Shown one piece after another: positions 44,720 to 53,535 of a stretch of 64,000 nucleotides of DNA; the first letter of the stretch is position 1; each line of letters opens with the position of its first letter. The position numbers and the translations under genes were made by a program. The DNA is from CAYNRA01 sp046296415 (GTDB lineage Bacteria > Bacteroidota > Bacteroidia > Cytophagales > Spirosomataceae). The stretch covers positions 1 through 64,000 of the forward strand of contig JBKBLN010000003.1 in the NCBI GenBank assembly GCA_046296415.1, in the 5' to 3' direction. Below the pieces are notes generated by a model. That model saw nothing but the letters and a program-made list of their open reading frames with translations, searched no databases and was not told the DNA's origin.

Positions 44720-45022
44720 ATAATAATAAAAAGTATCTAGATTAGACAACATGAGTCACTGCTCAAGCTTCTGTCAATAGGGAGCCCAAAGCCTCCAATT
44801 TTTTCTGATGCTTTTTTTATTTCCCCCATAACACCTGACGGTTCATCAGAGGGTCGGTACGGTTCGCGGTTCGACGGTTCGACGACTCGACGGTTTGCGG
44901 TTCGACGGTTTGCGGTTCGACGGTTCGCGGTTCGACGGTTCGATTCGAGCCCAGCTTCGGGAGCAAATAAAAGGTTTATACTTTGATCCTATGACCCATT
45001 TTTATTTGGCTTCCCAACACAA
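44720..45022. other. Stretch between Fic and toxin-antitoxin modules with repeat M2
   Basis: No gene. It consists mainly of repeat copy M2 and short AT-rich flanks. Confidence 0.6.
44780..44964 (+). repeat. tRNA-Asn-derived repeat, copy M2 (complete, longer expansion)
   Basis: GGAGCCCAAAGCC, terminator-like TTTTCTGATGCTTTTTTT, CCTGACGGTTCATCAGAGGG, an expansion of about 100 bp of TTCGACGG/TTTGCGG units, and GATTCGAGCCCAGC-TTCGGGAGC. The expansion is longer than the 62-bp one of R1, showing length change by slippage or recombination. Confidence 0.9.
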
Positions 45023-45052
45023 TGTACCTATATTTGTACACTTAAATGTACA
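45023..45052 (+). promoter_or_regulatory. Promoter and operator of the YefM-YoeB operon
   Basis: TATATTTG (-7 box, 45029-45036) is overlapped by three TGTAC half-sites at 45023, 45035 and 45047, exactly 12 bp apart; the last two form a near-palindrome TGTACACTTAAATGTACA. This fits autoregulation by the antitoxin or antitoxin-toxin complex. Confidence 0.65.
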
Positions 45053-45055
45053 ATA

Positions 45056-45310
45056 ATGCTCACTACAACGCTTTCTGACTTCCGAAAAAATATCAAAAGT
45101 TATCTCGATAAGGTTACTCAAAGTTTTGAAACCCTTATTATCAATCGCGGTAAAGACACCGGTGTCGTTATCATGTCCTTAGAAGAATACAATTCATTAA
45201 AAAGTACCCAGCACGAGCTATCCTCCCGTGTAAATCAACGACGCTTGGATGAATCCATTGAAGCATTGAAATCAAACAAGAAAATGGAACAAAAGCTAGA
45301 TGATGAATGA
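45056..45310 (+). CDS. yefM: Antitoxin, Phd/YefM family
   Basis: An 84-residue antitoxin. The N-terminal half binds DNA (TTLSDFRKNIKSYLDKVTQS; VVIMSLEEYNSLKST is the family box), and the charged C-terminal tail (EALKSNKKMEQKLDDE) wraps and inhibits the toxin. It overlaps the toxin gene by 4 bp (ATGA) and should repress its own promoter at the three TGTAC sites. Confidence 0.92.
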   Translation: MLTTTLSDFRKNIKSYLDKVTQSFETLIINRGKDTGVVIMSLEEYNSLKSTQHELSSRVNQRRLDESIEALKSNKKMEQKLDDE

Positions 45311-45564
45311 AGTTTGTATTCACAGAACTATCCTGGGAGGATTATCTATATTGGCAAAAAAATGATAAACAAAAATTGAAACGAATCAATGAGTTGCTAA
45401 AGGATATCTCCCGAAATCCATATCAAGGTATTGGAAAACCAGAGCCATTAAAATTTAATTATGCAGGATTCTGGTCAAGAAGAATTGATGAGGAACATCG
45501 ATTAATCTACAGGGTCGTTGAGGACGAGATTCAAATTGCGAAATGCAGGTTTCACTATGATTAA
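45307..45564 (+). CDS. yoeB: Toxin YoeB (ribosome-dependent mRNA interferase)
   Basis: An 85-residue RelE-fold toxin cleaving mRNA in the ribosomal A site. The residues matching the E. coli YoeB active site are all present at the same numbers: Glu46, Arg65, His83 and Tyr84 (FHYD end). It is intact, so it should be active when freed from YefM. Confidence 0.94.
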   Translation: MKFVFTELSWEDYLYWQKNDKQKLKRINELLKDISRNPYQGIGKPEPLKFNYAGFWSRRIDEEHRLIYRVVEDEIQIAKCRFHYD

Positions 45565-45596
45565 AATTTACATAGCTGCACCATTCGTCTGTAAAG

Positions 45597-45652
45597 TGAG
45601 CCCTAAGCCCTAGAAAAATCCAAGGCTTTTTTTATTTTCCCCCTCGTGTCAG
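45597..45652 (+). repeat. tRNA-Asn-derived repeat, copy M3 (degenerate)
   Basis: GTGAGCCCTAAGCCC, an altered hairpin (AAGCC...GGCTT), TTTTTTTATTTTCCCCC, CGTGTCAGG. The anticodon part is lost. It closes the array behind the toxin gene and may serve as its terminator. Confidence 0.7.
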
Positions 45653-45710
45653 GTTGGAATATAGTTAGTAACATAATTTGGGACCCTGGTGAACACCCAC
45701 TTGTATTTTT

Positions 45711-46835
45711 CTATTCTTTTCTCTGTGGTTGACTAATCGTTTGCCAGTTATTTCCCATAGCACTCAAAACTTTTCCGAAAATCGGAGCCACCGCCCCTCC
45801 TCTCCATCCCCCTGAATAGTTAGCCGCCATGTAGAGGTCTATTTTGGGAATGTACACAACTTGCGTCCCCCAGAATCCCGAATGGCTATAGGCATCCATT
45901 CCATTCACTTGTACTTTGAATATTCCCAACCGATAATCTAACTTTGACTCCGTAGCATACGTTACCGGCTCTAACATACTTTCTAGCGTAGCTGGACTAT
46001 CAAATAGTTTGCCTTGAAAAAGAGCTTGGAAAAAGCCAATTAATTCGGAAGTATTGGAAACGATCCCACCTCCTCCGAAATAATCCATCGTCGGATTTAG
46101 ACGGTAGGTGTCTTTCCCCTGAAAGTATTGATGAATTCGAAGTTGATCCGTTTGTGGGTCTATTCGCTCAAAATCGGTTCGGCTGAAACCTAGTTTTTCG
46201 AGACCTAACAATTCTTTTATTCCCCCATCTAAGGACTTGCCCGTGTAGGTTTCAATAAGTTCACCTAAAATCACATAGCCCATATCCGAATAATTAAATT
46301 GATTCCCCGGAGTGCCCATAGGCTCCCCCTTCTCAACCCCCAGTTGAAGTTGGGCGGTTCGGGTCCACTCATAGCCGGTGGGGGAAAATACCTTGTCAAA
46401 GAACTCAGGGGCATGGGTATGATCAAAAAAACCAGCCGAATGCCGTAAAATGTGCCGAATCGTGATCTTCTCCAAGTCATACTCTTTGGAAAGAATAGCC
46501 GCATGTATGGGGGAAAGATGCTTTGAAATTGGGTCATCTAGATTCAAAATCTTTTTTTCCATCAGCCTGAGAATGGCAGCCGCTACATAGGTCTTGGTTA
46601 CGCTGGCAATACGAAATGTTTGATGCACCCGCAATGAATCCCCTTGAAGGAGATCATTGATTCCATCCGCACCTGACCAGGCATAGCGTTTATCACCCGA
46701 CGCCATGGAAAATAGGATCCCCGGATTGGTAGAACTCAGTTCAGACCGAAGGACCTGACGGAGATGTTGAGTCTGGCAAAGGCCAATTGAAAACCCAAAG
46801 AGGAGAATATGGACGGCCAGTACAATCGATTTCAT
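45711..46835 (-). CDS. Serine hydrolase, class C beta-lactamase fold
   Basis: A 374-residue secreted protein: signal peptide 1-20 (ending IGLC, so a lipoprotein is possible), then a penicillin-binding-like domain. Catalytic motifs: Ser78-V-T-Lys81, Tyr182-S-Asp184 in place of YxN, and HSG in SHSGFWGTQ in place of KTG. Such enzymes are D-aminopeptidases, esterases or peptidoglycan hydrolases; the substrate is unclear. First gene behind the cassette array, transcribed toward it. Confidence 0.88.
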   Translation of the reverse strand: MKSIVLAVHILLFGFSIGLCQTQHLRQVLRSELSSTNPGILFSMASGDKRYAWSGADGINDLLQGDSLRVHQTFRIASVTKTYVAAAILRLMEKKILNLDDPISKHLSPIHAAILSKEYDLEKITIRHILRHSAGFFDHTHAPEFFDKVFSPTGYEWTRTAQLQLGVEKGEPMGTPGNQFNYSDMGYVILGELIETYTGKSLDGGIKELLGLEKLGFSRTDFERIDPQTDQLRIHQYFQGKDTYRLNPTMDYFGGGGIVSNTSELIGFFQALFQGKLFDSPATLESMLEPVTYATESKLDYRLGIFKVQVNGMDAYSHSGFWGTQVVYIPKIDLYMAANYSGGWRGGAVAPIFGKVLSAMGNNWQTISQPQRKE

Positions 46836-47176
46836 TTGAAAAACAGGAAAAAGTCCGACGAATTGGATCCCATAAATTTAGGTTGAATGTCCTTCATAAC
46901 CCAAATAACTTATTGAAATTGAAGGGGTGACATAAGAAAATGAAGGGCAGAACCTTGCTTGACGATTAAAACTGATAATATAAAATTCAAATTTAACCGA
47001 CTCCAAGCCATTTCGTTCCAAACTTTACTAACTTAAGCAATGATTTCAAGTAGAATCTGAAATAGATTAGCTATCCTAAAAAAGAGAAATCAACCTAGCC
47101 AATTCTTCACCTGGTAGCTAATCCGCATTTCGATTTGAAACGATTCTCGCAACCAGGTAACGCCATTTTATTCGAT
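46836..47176. other. Gene-free stretch
   Basis: About 340 bp between divergent genes. I see no motif apart from AT-rich sequence that must hold both promoters. Confidence 0.4.
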
Positions 47177-47659
47177 ATGAAGTCGTATACAAGTCAACAA
47201 ATTATTGGACAGCTCGAAAAAAGAAAAGGAGGATACTTCTTTTTACGAATTGAGGCGGAGGTAGTCAATCAATTTCCAAATAAACGCCACACGCGCTTTC
47301 TTTGTAAACTAGAGGATCGTTTGACATTCCAATGCGGACTCAATCATCTAGGAGACGGCCATTTTTTTATTATTCTATCCAGCCAGAACCTAGCTAGCAT
47401 TCAAAAAAAAATCGGAGACACCGTTCATTTTGAGTTAATCGAAGATCCTAACCCACTAGGCATGGCCATGCCCGAGGTTCTAGAAAACGTTATCGAACAA
47501 GATGACCATTTAAAAACTATATTCACACGTCTTTCGCCCGGGAAGAAACGAAATATCATCTATCAAGTTGCCAAAATAAAAAACCTCGATAAACAAATCC
47601 AAAAGAGTATTCAACTAATACAAGAAAGTACACATCCAAGACCTAAGAAATCGTTGTAG
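47177..47659 (+). CDS. DUF1905 / YdeI-OmpD-associated protein
   Basis: A 160-residue protein: the N-terminal DUF1905 barrel (HTRFLCKLEDRLTFQCGLNHLGDGHFFIILSSQN) and a C-terminal YdeI-type helical domain (PEVLENVIEQDDHLKTIFTRLSPGKKRNIIYQVAKIK). Proteins of this type are linked to envelope stress but have no defined activity. ATG 47177 starts at MKSYTSQQ; a start at 47135 is possible. Confidence 0.85.
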   Translation: MKSYTSQQIIGQLEKRKGGYFFLRIEAEVVNQFPNKRHTRFLCKLEDRLTFQCGLNHLGDGHFFIILSSQNLASIQKKIGDTVHFELIEDPNPLGMAMPEVLENVIEQDDHLKTIFTRLSPGKKRNIIYQVAKIKNLDKQIQKSIQLIQESTHPRPKKSL

Positions 47660-47964
47660 GGTTTCGCTACTTTCCGTGTTTCTACTTTATGCAATAAATC
47701 TGGCCAACCTGTATTTGCACCATGTTTCTTTCATTTGGACAGATCCCCTTTTTATTAAAACCTGAATACTAAATTGTTCACAATACGTTCGATGGTCTAG
47801 GCAAATGGAAAAGAAAAGTGAATCAATAGCAAGGATACAATCTTACTTTGAGCTTTTTTTGATAAAAAACTCATGGATGATTTATTCATTCAATTTGCTT
47901 TGGTGGGTCATTCAAGCAGAGTTACCTCCAATCGTATACTTCCGTTTTTTCCGTATATTCATCC
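47660..47964. other. Gene-free stretch
   Basis: About 305 bp without recognisable features. TGTATTTG at about 47709 is a poor -7 box. Confidence 0.35.
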
Positions 47965-48427
47965 ATGAAAAAAATTAACTTCCTTTTTTGGGTCCTCTTT
48001 GGGTGTCTTCCTATTTTCACGCACGGCCAAAATGCAACCAAAGCAGTGACAACACAAAAAGAACTATTTGATACCATCGCTAGCTTGGATAGTTCGCTTT
48101 TTGAAGCTTACAATTCCGAAAAACTGGACGTAATGAAAACCTTCTTCACCGAGGATCTAGAATGGTATCAAGACAATGGCGGACTGATTGGATACCACCA
48201 AGTATTCCAAAATTTTAAAACCATTTTTGACCGAGAGTATACCTTAACCAGAACCCTCCTCAGGGAAACACTTGAGGTTCATCCCATCCAAGGATTTGGC
48301 GGGCAAGCATCAATTTAGACACCTGGAGAACGGACGAATGGAGGTGGGTACCTTCCAATTTTTAATGATTTGGAAGTTGGATCAAGGCAAATGGAAAATC
48401 TCACGAGTGGTCAGCTATGACCATTAA
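47965..48427 (+). pseudogene. Frameshifted secreted NTF2-like (DUF4440) protein
   Basis: The first frame encodes a signal peptide (MKKINFLFWVLFGCLPIFTHG) and an NTF2-like domain (LDSSLFEAYNSEKLDVMKTFF, DLEWYQDNGG) and stops at 48318 after HPIQGFGGQASI. From about 48303 the next frame continues the same fold with GKHQFRHLENGRMEVGTFQF and MIWKLDQGKWKISRVVSYDH, ending at 48427. A one-base change in the GGCGGGCAAG stretch explains this. It is either inactivated recently or an assembly error. Confidence 0.75.
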
Positions 48428-48451
48428 CATGGAACGAACACCGCAATCAGT

Positions 48452-48700
48452 ATGAGCGATTTAGCGAAACTAAAAAATTTTGGCCCTTACATGGTCAAAA
48501 TAATGCAATTAATCGATATCCACTCCAAAGAGGATCTACTAGATGCCGACCTGGTAAGTATTCAAGAAAAACTCATCCAAAAAGGAATCAAGCCCCACTT
48601 GTCCATATTCTATTCCATCGAAATGGGACTTCAAAACCGAAATTGGCTGGATATATCTCCCACCGAAAAAAGGGCGATTCAGGAGATTTTGAAACGGTAA
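48452..48700 (+). CDS. TfoX C-terminal-like helix-hairpin-helix protein
   Basis: An 82-residue protein corresponding to the C-terminal domain of TfoX/Sxy: LAKLKNFGPYMVKIMQLIDIHSKEDLLDAD (helix-hairpin-helix) and HLSIFYSIEMGLQNRNWLDISPTEKRAIQE. TfoX affects competence with CRP in other bacteria, but the isolated domain has no proven role. Starts 24 bp after the NTF2-like gene. Confidence 0.85.
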   Translation: MSDLAKLKNFGPYMVKIMQLIDIHSKEDLLDADLVSIQEKLIQKGIKPHLSIFYSIEMGLQNRNWLDISPTEKRAIQEILKR

Positions 48701-48869
48701 GATGATCTATTTGATGCCCACCTCTCTCTTTCCATTTCCCTGTCAGGTCATGTTATGACATGCACCATTCAATTTTTTTAGACATTTTCATCCCCCCACA
48801 TCCATCTCTCTACTCTTCCGTCAATTTTTCGTAGATTACGCGGATTTATTCTTGACCTAACCAACGAAC

Positions 48870-50342
48870 ATGAGACTCTTTCAGGCTGCCCTAGAATTTC
48901 CCCAGCGAAAAGCTGTGGTTGAAGGCCAACAAGCGTATTCCTACCAACAACTTTGGGATGCCTCTGGCGCAATCGCCCAAACTTTGCTTCAAGATCGACG
49001 AGATCTTCAGGAAGCTCGAATCGCCTTTATCCTAGATCCTTCATTTCACTATGTCGCCGTTCAATGGGGCATTTGGCGAGCGGGGGGCATCGCTGTACCG
49101 CTTTGTGTAAAACACCCCTATCCCTCGATCCAATACGTTTTGGAGGATACAGCCGCCGAGGCTTTGGTTTATTCTGCCTCGTATAGCGACCTAATCTCAC
49201 CCGCATTTCAGGATTTCCCCATTCGACCGATTCCTATCGAAACCATTCCCAATCAGGCTTCCGTTCCGTTTCCTGTTCTTCAGGAAAAGCAGCGTGCGAT
49301 GATTTTATATACTTCTGGCACCACCGGAAAACCCAAGGGGGTGGTAACCACCCACCAAACGATTTGGTCCCAGGTACAATCACTTATTTCAGCATGGGAA
49401 TGGACAAGCAACGACCACATCCTTAACGTCCTACCCCTACACCACGTACACGGGATCATCAACGCCCTAACCTGTCCGTTGGCAGTGGGAGCCACCGTAG
49501 AATTTTTGCCCAAATTCCATGAATTGGCTTTATTTGATCGGTTTTCCTCCGGACAAATCAATGTTTTCATGGCCGTTCCAACCATTTATTTCAAACTCAT
49601 TGCCGCCTTTAAAGAAGTAGATCCCAATCAACAAAACAAGCTTTCTCAGGCAATGAAGAGTTTTCGTTTGATGGTATCAGGTTCTGCCGCCCTGCCCATT
49701 TCCACCCTAGAACAATGGAGAGAAATTTCAGGCCATACCTTATTGGAACGATATGGCATGACCGAGATTGGCATGGCCATTTCGAATCCGCTTCATGGCG
49801 AACGCCGCCCCGGATGCATTGGAACTCCTCTCCCCTTAGTGGAGGTTCGACTCGCCGACGACCAAGACTCACCCATCCTTGATGGACCTGGAGAGATCCA
49901 GGTAAAAGGGGATACCGTTTTCCAAGAATATTGGAACAAACCCCAAGCAACCCTGGAGTCGTTTGTAGATGGCTGGTTTAAAACGGGCGATGTGGCCGTT
50001 ATTGAGGAAGGGTACTACCGAATACTTGGCCGTAACTCCGTGGATATCATCAAAACAGGAGGATACAAGGTTTCGGCTCTGGAAATAGAGGAAGTCCTGC
50101 GAGAGAGAAGCGATATTCAAGATTGTGGTGTCGTCGGGATTCCTGACGAGGAATGGGGAGAAATCATCGGCGCAGGCTTGGTCGTCTCGGAAGACCTCGC
50201 CATTCACGAACTACAAAGTTGGCTGAAGCAACGACTTCCAAATTACAAAATGCCCCGTATTTTTAAAATATTACCTGATCTCCCTCGAAATGTCATGGGC
50301 AAAGTGACAAAACCCGAACTGCTTAAACTCCTCACTCCATGA
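48870..50342 (+). CDS. Acyl-CoA synthetase, probable malonyl-CoA ligase (MatB-like)
   Basis: A 490-residue AMP-forming ligase with LYTSGTTGKPKGVVTTH, RYGMTEIGMAISNPLHGERRPG, the hinge KTGDVAVIEEGYY and NVMGKVTKPELLK with catalytic Lys. The block LPLHHVHGIINALTCPLA and the GERRPGCIGTPLP box are those of MatB/ACSF3 malonyl-CoA synthetases. The direct coupling (4-bp overlap) to madL and then madM, which encode the malonate carrier, supports activation of imported malonate. No malonyl-CoA decarboxylase is in the window. Confidence 0.87.
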   Translation: MRLFQAALEFPQRKAVVEGQQAYSYQQLWDASGAIAQTLLQDRRDLQEARIAFILDPSFHYVAVQWGIWRAGGIAVPLCVKHPYPSIQYVLEDTAAEALVYSASYSDLISPAFQDFPIRPIPIETIPNQASVPFPVLQEKQRAMILYTSGTTGKPKGVVTTHQTIWSQVQSLISAWEWTSNDHILNVLPLHHVHGIINALTCPLAVGATVEFLPKFHELALFDRFSSGQINVFMAVPTIYFKLIAAFKEVDPNQQNKLSQAMKSFRLMVSGSAALPISTLEQWREISGHTLLERYGMTEIGMAISNPLHGERRPGCIGTPLPLVEVRLADDQDSPILDGPGEIQVKGDTVFQEYWNKPQATLESFVDGWFKTGDVAVIEEGYYRILGRNSVDIIKTGGYKVSALEIEEVLRERSDIQDCGVVGIPDEEWGEIIGAGLVVSEDLAIHELQSWLKQRLPNYKMPRIFKILPDLPRNVMGKVTKPELLKLLTP

Positions 50343-50692
50343 AAATATACGGTGTAGCGCTCCTAGCCCTTTGCTACTTGACTGGTAAATACCTCGGAAC
50401 TTTATTGGGCCAGGCTTTAGGACTCCAAAGCGATGTTGGAGGGGTTGGATTTGCCATGCTCTTTCTCATGATAGGCCAAGCTGTGGGGACGCGCTTCGCG
50501 TGGTTCAATGCCGAAACAAAATCTGGGATCTACTTCTGGAGTTCCATCTACATTCCCGTGGTGGTCGCCATGGCTGCCTCCTCTAATGTCCAGGGAGCTT
50601 TATCAGGTGGATTGGGTGCCGTGATGATCGGATTGATCGTCACACTTTCTGCCTTTTTTTTAGTACCTCTTTTATCCAAATTAGGAAAATAA
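50339..50692 (+). CDS. madL: Malonate transporter subunit MadL
   Basis: A 117-residue protein with about four membrane helices, the small subunit of the Na+-dependent malonate carrier MadLM. The GVGFAMLFLMIGQAVGTRF and SGIYFWSSIYIPVVVAMAAS blocks are those of MadL. It overlaps the ligase gene by ATGA and is followed with no gap by madM. Confidence 0.93.
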   Translation: MKIYGVALLALCYLTGKYLGTLLGQALGLQSDVGGVGFAMLFLMIGQAVGTRFAWFNAETKSGIYFWSSIYIPVVVAMAASSNVQGALSGGLGAVMIGLIVTLSAFFLVPLLSKLGK

Positions 50693-51436
50693 ATGAACTC
50701 CGACTTTCTAGATTTCCAACAAGCAAACCAACTCATCTTTGCCTTCCTATGGGTCGGATTCATCATGGCCGGCAGTTTTTGGTTATCCAAAAAAATACGA
50801 CTTCAAATTCCAGCCGTTGCACTAGCCGTATTTATCGGCCTTCTTCTAGCCCTTTTGGGTGAAAAAAAAGGGTTAAGCGATATTCCTCTTTTCAGTGGCC
50901 TAGGGGTATTGGGCGGTGCTATGTTTCGTGATTTTTCCATAGTTGCTACCGCTATGGGAGCTGATATCACCCAAATGAAACGAGCTGGTTTGGCAGGAAC
51001 CCTGTCTCTCTTGATTGGCGTAACCTTTTCTTTTTTTATGGGTGTCACCATGGCCTGGTCTCTTGGCTACACCGATCCCAAAGTCATGGCCACTTTGGGC
51101 GCTGGTGCCTGTACCTACATCGTAGGCCCTGTCACAGGTGGTGCGCTGGGAGTTAGCTCTGATATCATGGCCATGAGCGTTGCCATTGGATTGGTTAAGG
51201 TCATTGTCACCACCATTGCAACCCCTTTCCTAGCCTCGCGGATCGGCCTTGATAATCCCAAAACCGCCATGGTGTACGGTGGCTTGCTTGGAACCACCAG
51301 CGGGGTTACCGCCGGACTGGCCGCCACTAATGAAAAACTCGTTCCCTACGGTGCCCTCACCGCCACTTTTTATACAGGACTTGGCTGTCTCGCTTGCCCC
51401 TCTATATTATACTATATTATAAGTATTTTAATATAA
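50693..51436 (+). CDS. madM: Malonate transporter subunit MadM
   Basis: A 247-residue membrane protein with about nine helices, the large MadLM subunit. GGAMFRDFSIVATAMGADI, GAGACTYIVGPVTGGALG and VYGGLLGTTSGVTAGLAATN are family blocks. It follows the madL stop directly, and a strongly AT-rich palindromic stretch (TATATTATACTATATTATA...) at its end may contribute to termination. Confidence 0.93.
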   Translation: MNSDFLDFQQANQLIFAFLWVGFIMAGSFWLSKKIRLQIPAVALAVFIGLLLALLGEKKGLSDIPLFSGLGVLGGAMFRDFSIVATAMGADITQMKRAGLAGTLSLLIGVTFSFFMGVTMAWSLGYTDPKVMATLGAGACTYIVGPVTGGALGVSSDIMAMSVAIGLVKVIVTTIATPFLASRIGLDNPKTAMVYGGLLGTTSGVTAGLAATNEKLVPYGALTATFYTGLGCLACPSILYYIISILI

Positions 51437-51528
51437 TATACAAGATAGATTCCATATGTCATATAATTGACGGGAAGATGTCGTCCGGATTTATTTTTTA
51501 CATTTCAGCTCATTGACCAATTTTGACT

Positions 51529-51909
51529 ATGGATTTAGGTGAACAGGTTAAAACCTCTCGACTAAAAAAAGGTTGGACGCAACAACAGGTATCCGAGGCG
51601 ACTGGAATATCCTTACGCACGGTGCAACGCATTGAGAAAGGTGAGGTAAATCCCAGTGCCTACTCGCTTCAAAAAATAGGAGAAGCATTGGAGGTAAACC
51701 TTTTGGAAAATCGGTCGAACGAAACCCCAAGTCCTACCCATTATCAAATCATTATTCAATTGAACGACATGAATCAATTCGTAGCAGACATCAAAACATT
51801 CGCGATCCGACATTGGAAGTTACTGATCACCCTCTTTTTGCTTTATTGGGCACTAACCCACTATACCGATATTAAGGCAGGAATTCTGGATGCTTGGAAC
51901 GATCGGTAA
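51529..51909 (+). CDS. XRE-family regulator with membrane anchor
   Basis: A 126-residue protein. N-terminal helix-turn-helix of the Cro/C1 type (GWTQQQVSEATGISLRTVQR; EVNPSAYSLQKIGEALEV), a short linker, and a C-terminal membrane helix (HWKLLITLFLLYWALTHY). Located between the malonate genes and the AtuA operon; it overlaps the atuA-C gene tail to tail by 38 bp. It may regulate one of them. Confidence 0.8.
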   Translation: MDLGEQVKTSRLKKGWTQQQVSEATGISLRTVQRIEKGEVNPSAYSLQKIGEALEVNLLENRSNETPSPTHYQIIIQLNDMNQFVADIKTFAIRHWKLLITLFLLYWALTHYTDIKAGILDAWNDR

Positions 51910-52210
51910 TCTCCATTTCAAGCAGAGCGTAGCTTAGCGATTTCCCATGGGCATCAAGCCGAAGTGACGTAGTCACGCCTGAACCCAAGGCCTGCTGGCA
52001 GGTAAATGTCATGGCTTTCAAATGAGGCAAAACATATCGGGTAACGGTTCCCTTTACGTAATCTTTTAAATGAGCTCGTACCCGGTCTTCCGTGACCTCG
52101 GCTACGAGCCATTCGAAATCCTTTTCATCAAACGGTATCAGCGACAAGGTCAGAACATTTCCTTTATCCCCAGCGCGGCTATGGGCTACCTGGCCAAGTT
52201 TCATTTTCAT
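51872..52210 (-). CDS. AtuA C-terminal-domain-like protein
   Basis: A 112-residue protein with the AHSRAGDKGN signature of the domain that forms the C-terminus of longer AtuA proteins. Here it is a separate gene, coupled to the AtuA gene by a 4-bp overlap. The two probably form one complex. Function is unknown. Confidence 0.85.
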   Translation of the reverse strand: MKMKLGQVAHSRAGDKGNVLTLSLIPFDEKDFEWLVAEVTEDRVRAHLKDYVKGTVTRYVLPHLKAMTFTCQQALGSGVTTSLRLDAHGKSLSYALLEMEITDRSKHPEFLP

Positions 52211-53535
52211 GTGGAGAAAAGTTGAATTGAAGTTTTAATGTTTGATCGATCCATTAGAACAGAAACAACACCCACTTGGTGCGTGACGGACTTTCGAGCC
52301 CCACCTCCACCAGCGGGACCATTGGTATAAAGAGCCTCTACCTCCTCCCCTATTCGGCGGGCCAGAGCAGGGTCTTGAGACCGCCCGGCCACCCGCAAGC
52401 GTACCTCATAAGGTTGAGAATCCAACGACAAGGAAGGCCCATGCAACGAGGACAAGCCAATTAAGTCCACTTTGAAGTCTTCATACAACGACTTAATCCG
52501 ACATTCAATTATTTCACCAGCCCACTGAGCTCTTTCTTTTGCATGCATTCCGGCATACGATATTTCTCCCTCCCCTATCCAACCTGCATCATAACCCACA
52601 CTAACCTTGAGCTGCTGGGGGCGCAGGCTTCCACGGCCTCCGGTGGCAAGTATGCTTAGCGAACTGGATTGAGAAAGATTGACCATGGAAAAATCAGCCG
52701 TGACATCCGGAGTAATATAGGCAAACGGATCGACCACCTCATATAATAATTGTTCTTTGGCCGTTCTGACGTTGATCGTCCCCCCAGTTCCGTCTAACTT
52801 AGATATTTGTCCCCTACCCATCACATCTACTTCTAAAATTGGATACCCTAAATTTTCCAGATCCTCAACAGGTTTCATTAGCGGGTCCGCGAAATAACCA
52901 CCCGTAATTTGCCCTGCGCATTCCATCAGATGGCCCAACATAGTGGCTTGTCCGATGATATCTGAGTTCAACAAGTCCCAGTCAAACGCCTGAACCATAG
53001 GAGCCACAAAAAGAGATGGATCAGCGACCCGGCCAGTGAGAATGATTTGGGCATCGGTTTTTAAAGCGGGTAGGATGGCATCTGCGCCTAGGTAGGCATT
53101 AGCCGAAATAATGGAAGAATACGCAGAAATCCTTTGACCTGACTCCATAACCTCCTCATTTCCTGAAAGTTGCTCCATGACGTCATCCCCCAAGACGACT
53201 GCCACTTGAAGGGAAAATCCCATGCCCTCTGCTATTTCAATCATTTTTTTTGCTCCTGCGATGGGATTCGCCGCCCCCATATTGGAAATAAGTCGGGTAT
53301 TTTTTCGAACTAGCGAGGGTAAAAGTGCCCGTATTCTCTGTTCTAGCATTGGGTCATACCCACGTGAGGCATCCTCTTTTTTCCGCTTTTGTGCCAAGGC
53401 AATTGTCCGCTCGGCCAGGCACTCCAACACGAGGAAATCCAATTGTCCGTGTTCTACAAGCTGAACGGCTGGCTCGATGCGATCTCCAGAGAATCCAGCT
53501 CCACATCCAATTCGTATCGTATCTTTTTTCATCAT
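52207..53535 (-). CDS. AtuA family protein (DUF1446)
   Basis: A 442-residue soluble protein of the AtuA family: IRIGCGAGFSGDRIEPA at the start, ISNMGAANPIAGAKKM, ILTGRVADPSLFVAP, HLMECAGQITGGYFADP, GTGGTINVRTAKEQLLYE and the C-terminal ALYTNGPAGGGG. AtuA is needed for acyclic terpene use in Pseudomonas, but many homologues occur with acyl-CoA genes. ATG 53535 overlaps the stop of the CitMHS transporter gene (ATGA). Its substrate here may be a transported carboxylate. Confidence 0.9.
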   Translation of the reverse strand: MMKKDTIRIGCGAGFSGDRIEPAVQLVEHGQLDFLVLECLAERTIALAQKRKKEDASRGYDPMLEQRIRALLPSLVRKNTRLISNMGAANPIAGAKKMIEIAEGMGFSLQVAVVLGDDVMEQLSGNEEVMESGQRISAYSSIISANAYLGADAILPALKTDAQIILTGRVADPSLFVAPMVQAFDWDLLNSDIIGQATMLGHLMECAGQITGGYFADPLMKPVEDLENLGYPILEVDVMGRGQISKLDGTGGTINVRTAKEQLLYEVVDPFAYITPDVTADFSMVNLSQSSSLSILATGGRGSLRPQQLKVSVGYDAGWIGEGEISYAGMHAKERAQWAGEIIECRIKSLYEDFKVDLIGLSSLHGPSLSLDSQPYEVRLRVAGRSQDPALARRIGEEVEALYTNGPAGGGGARKSVTHQVGVVSVLMDRSNIKTSIQLFST

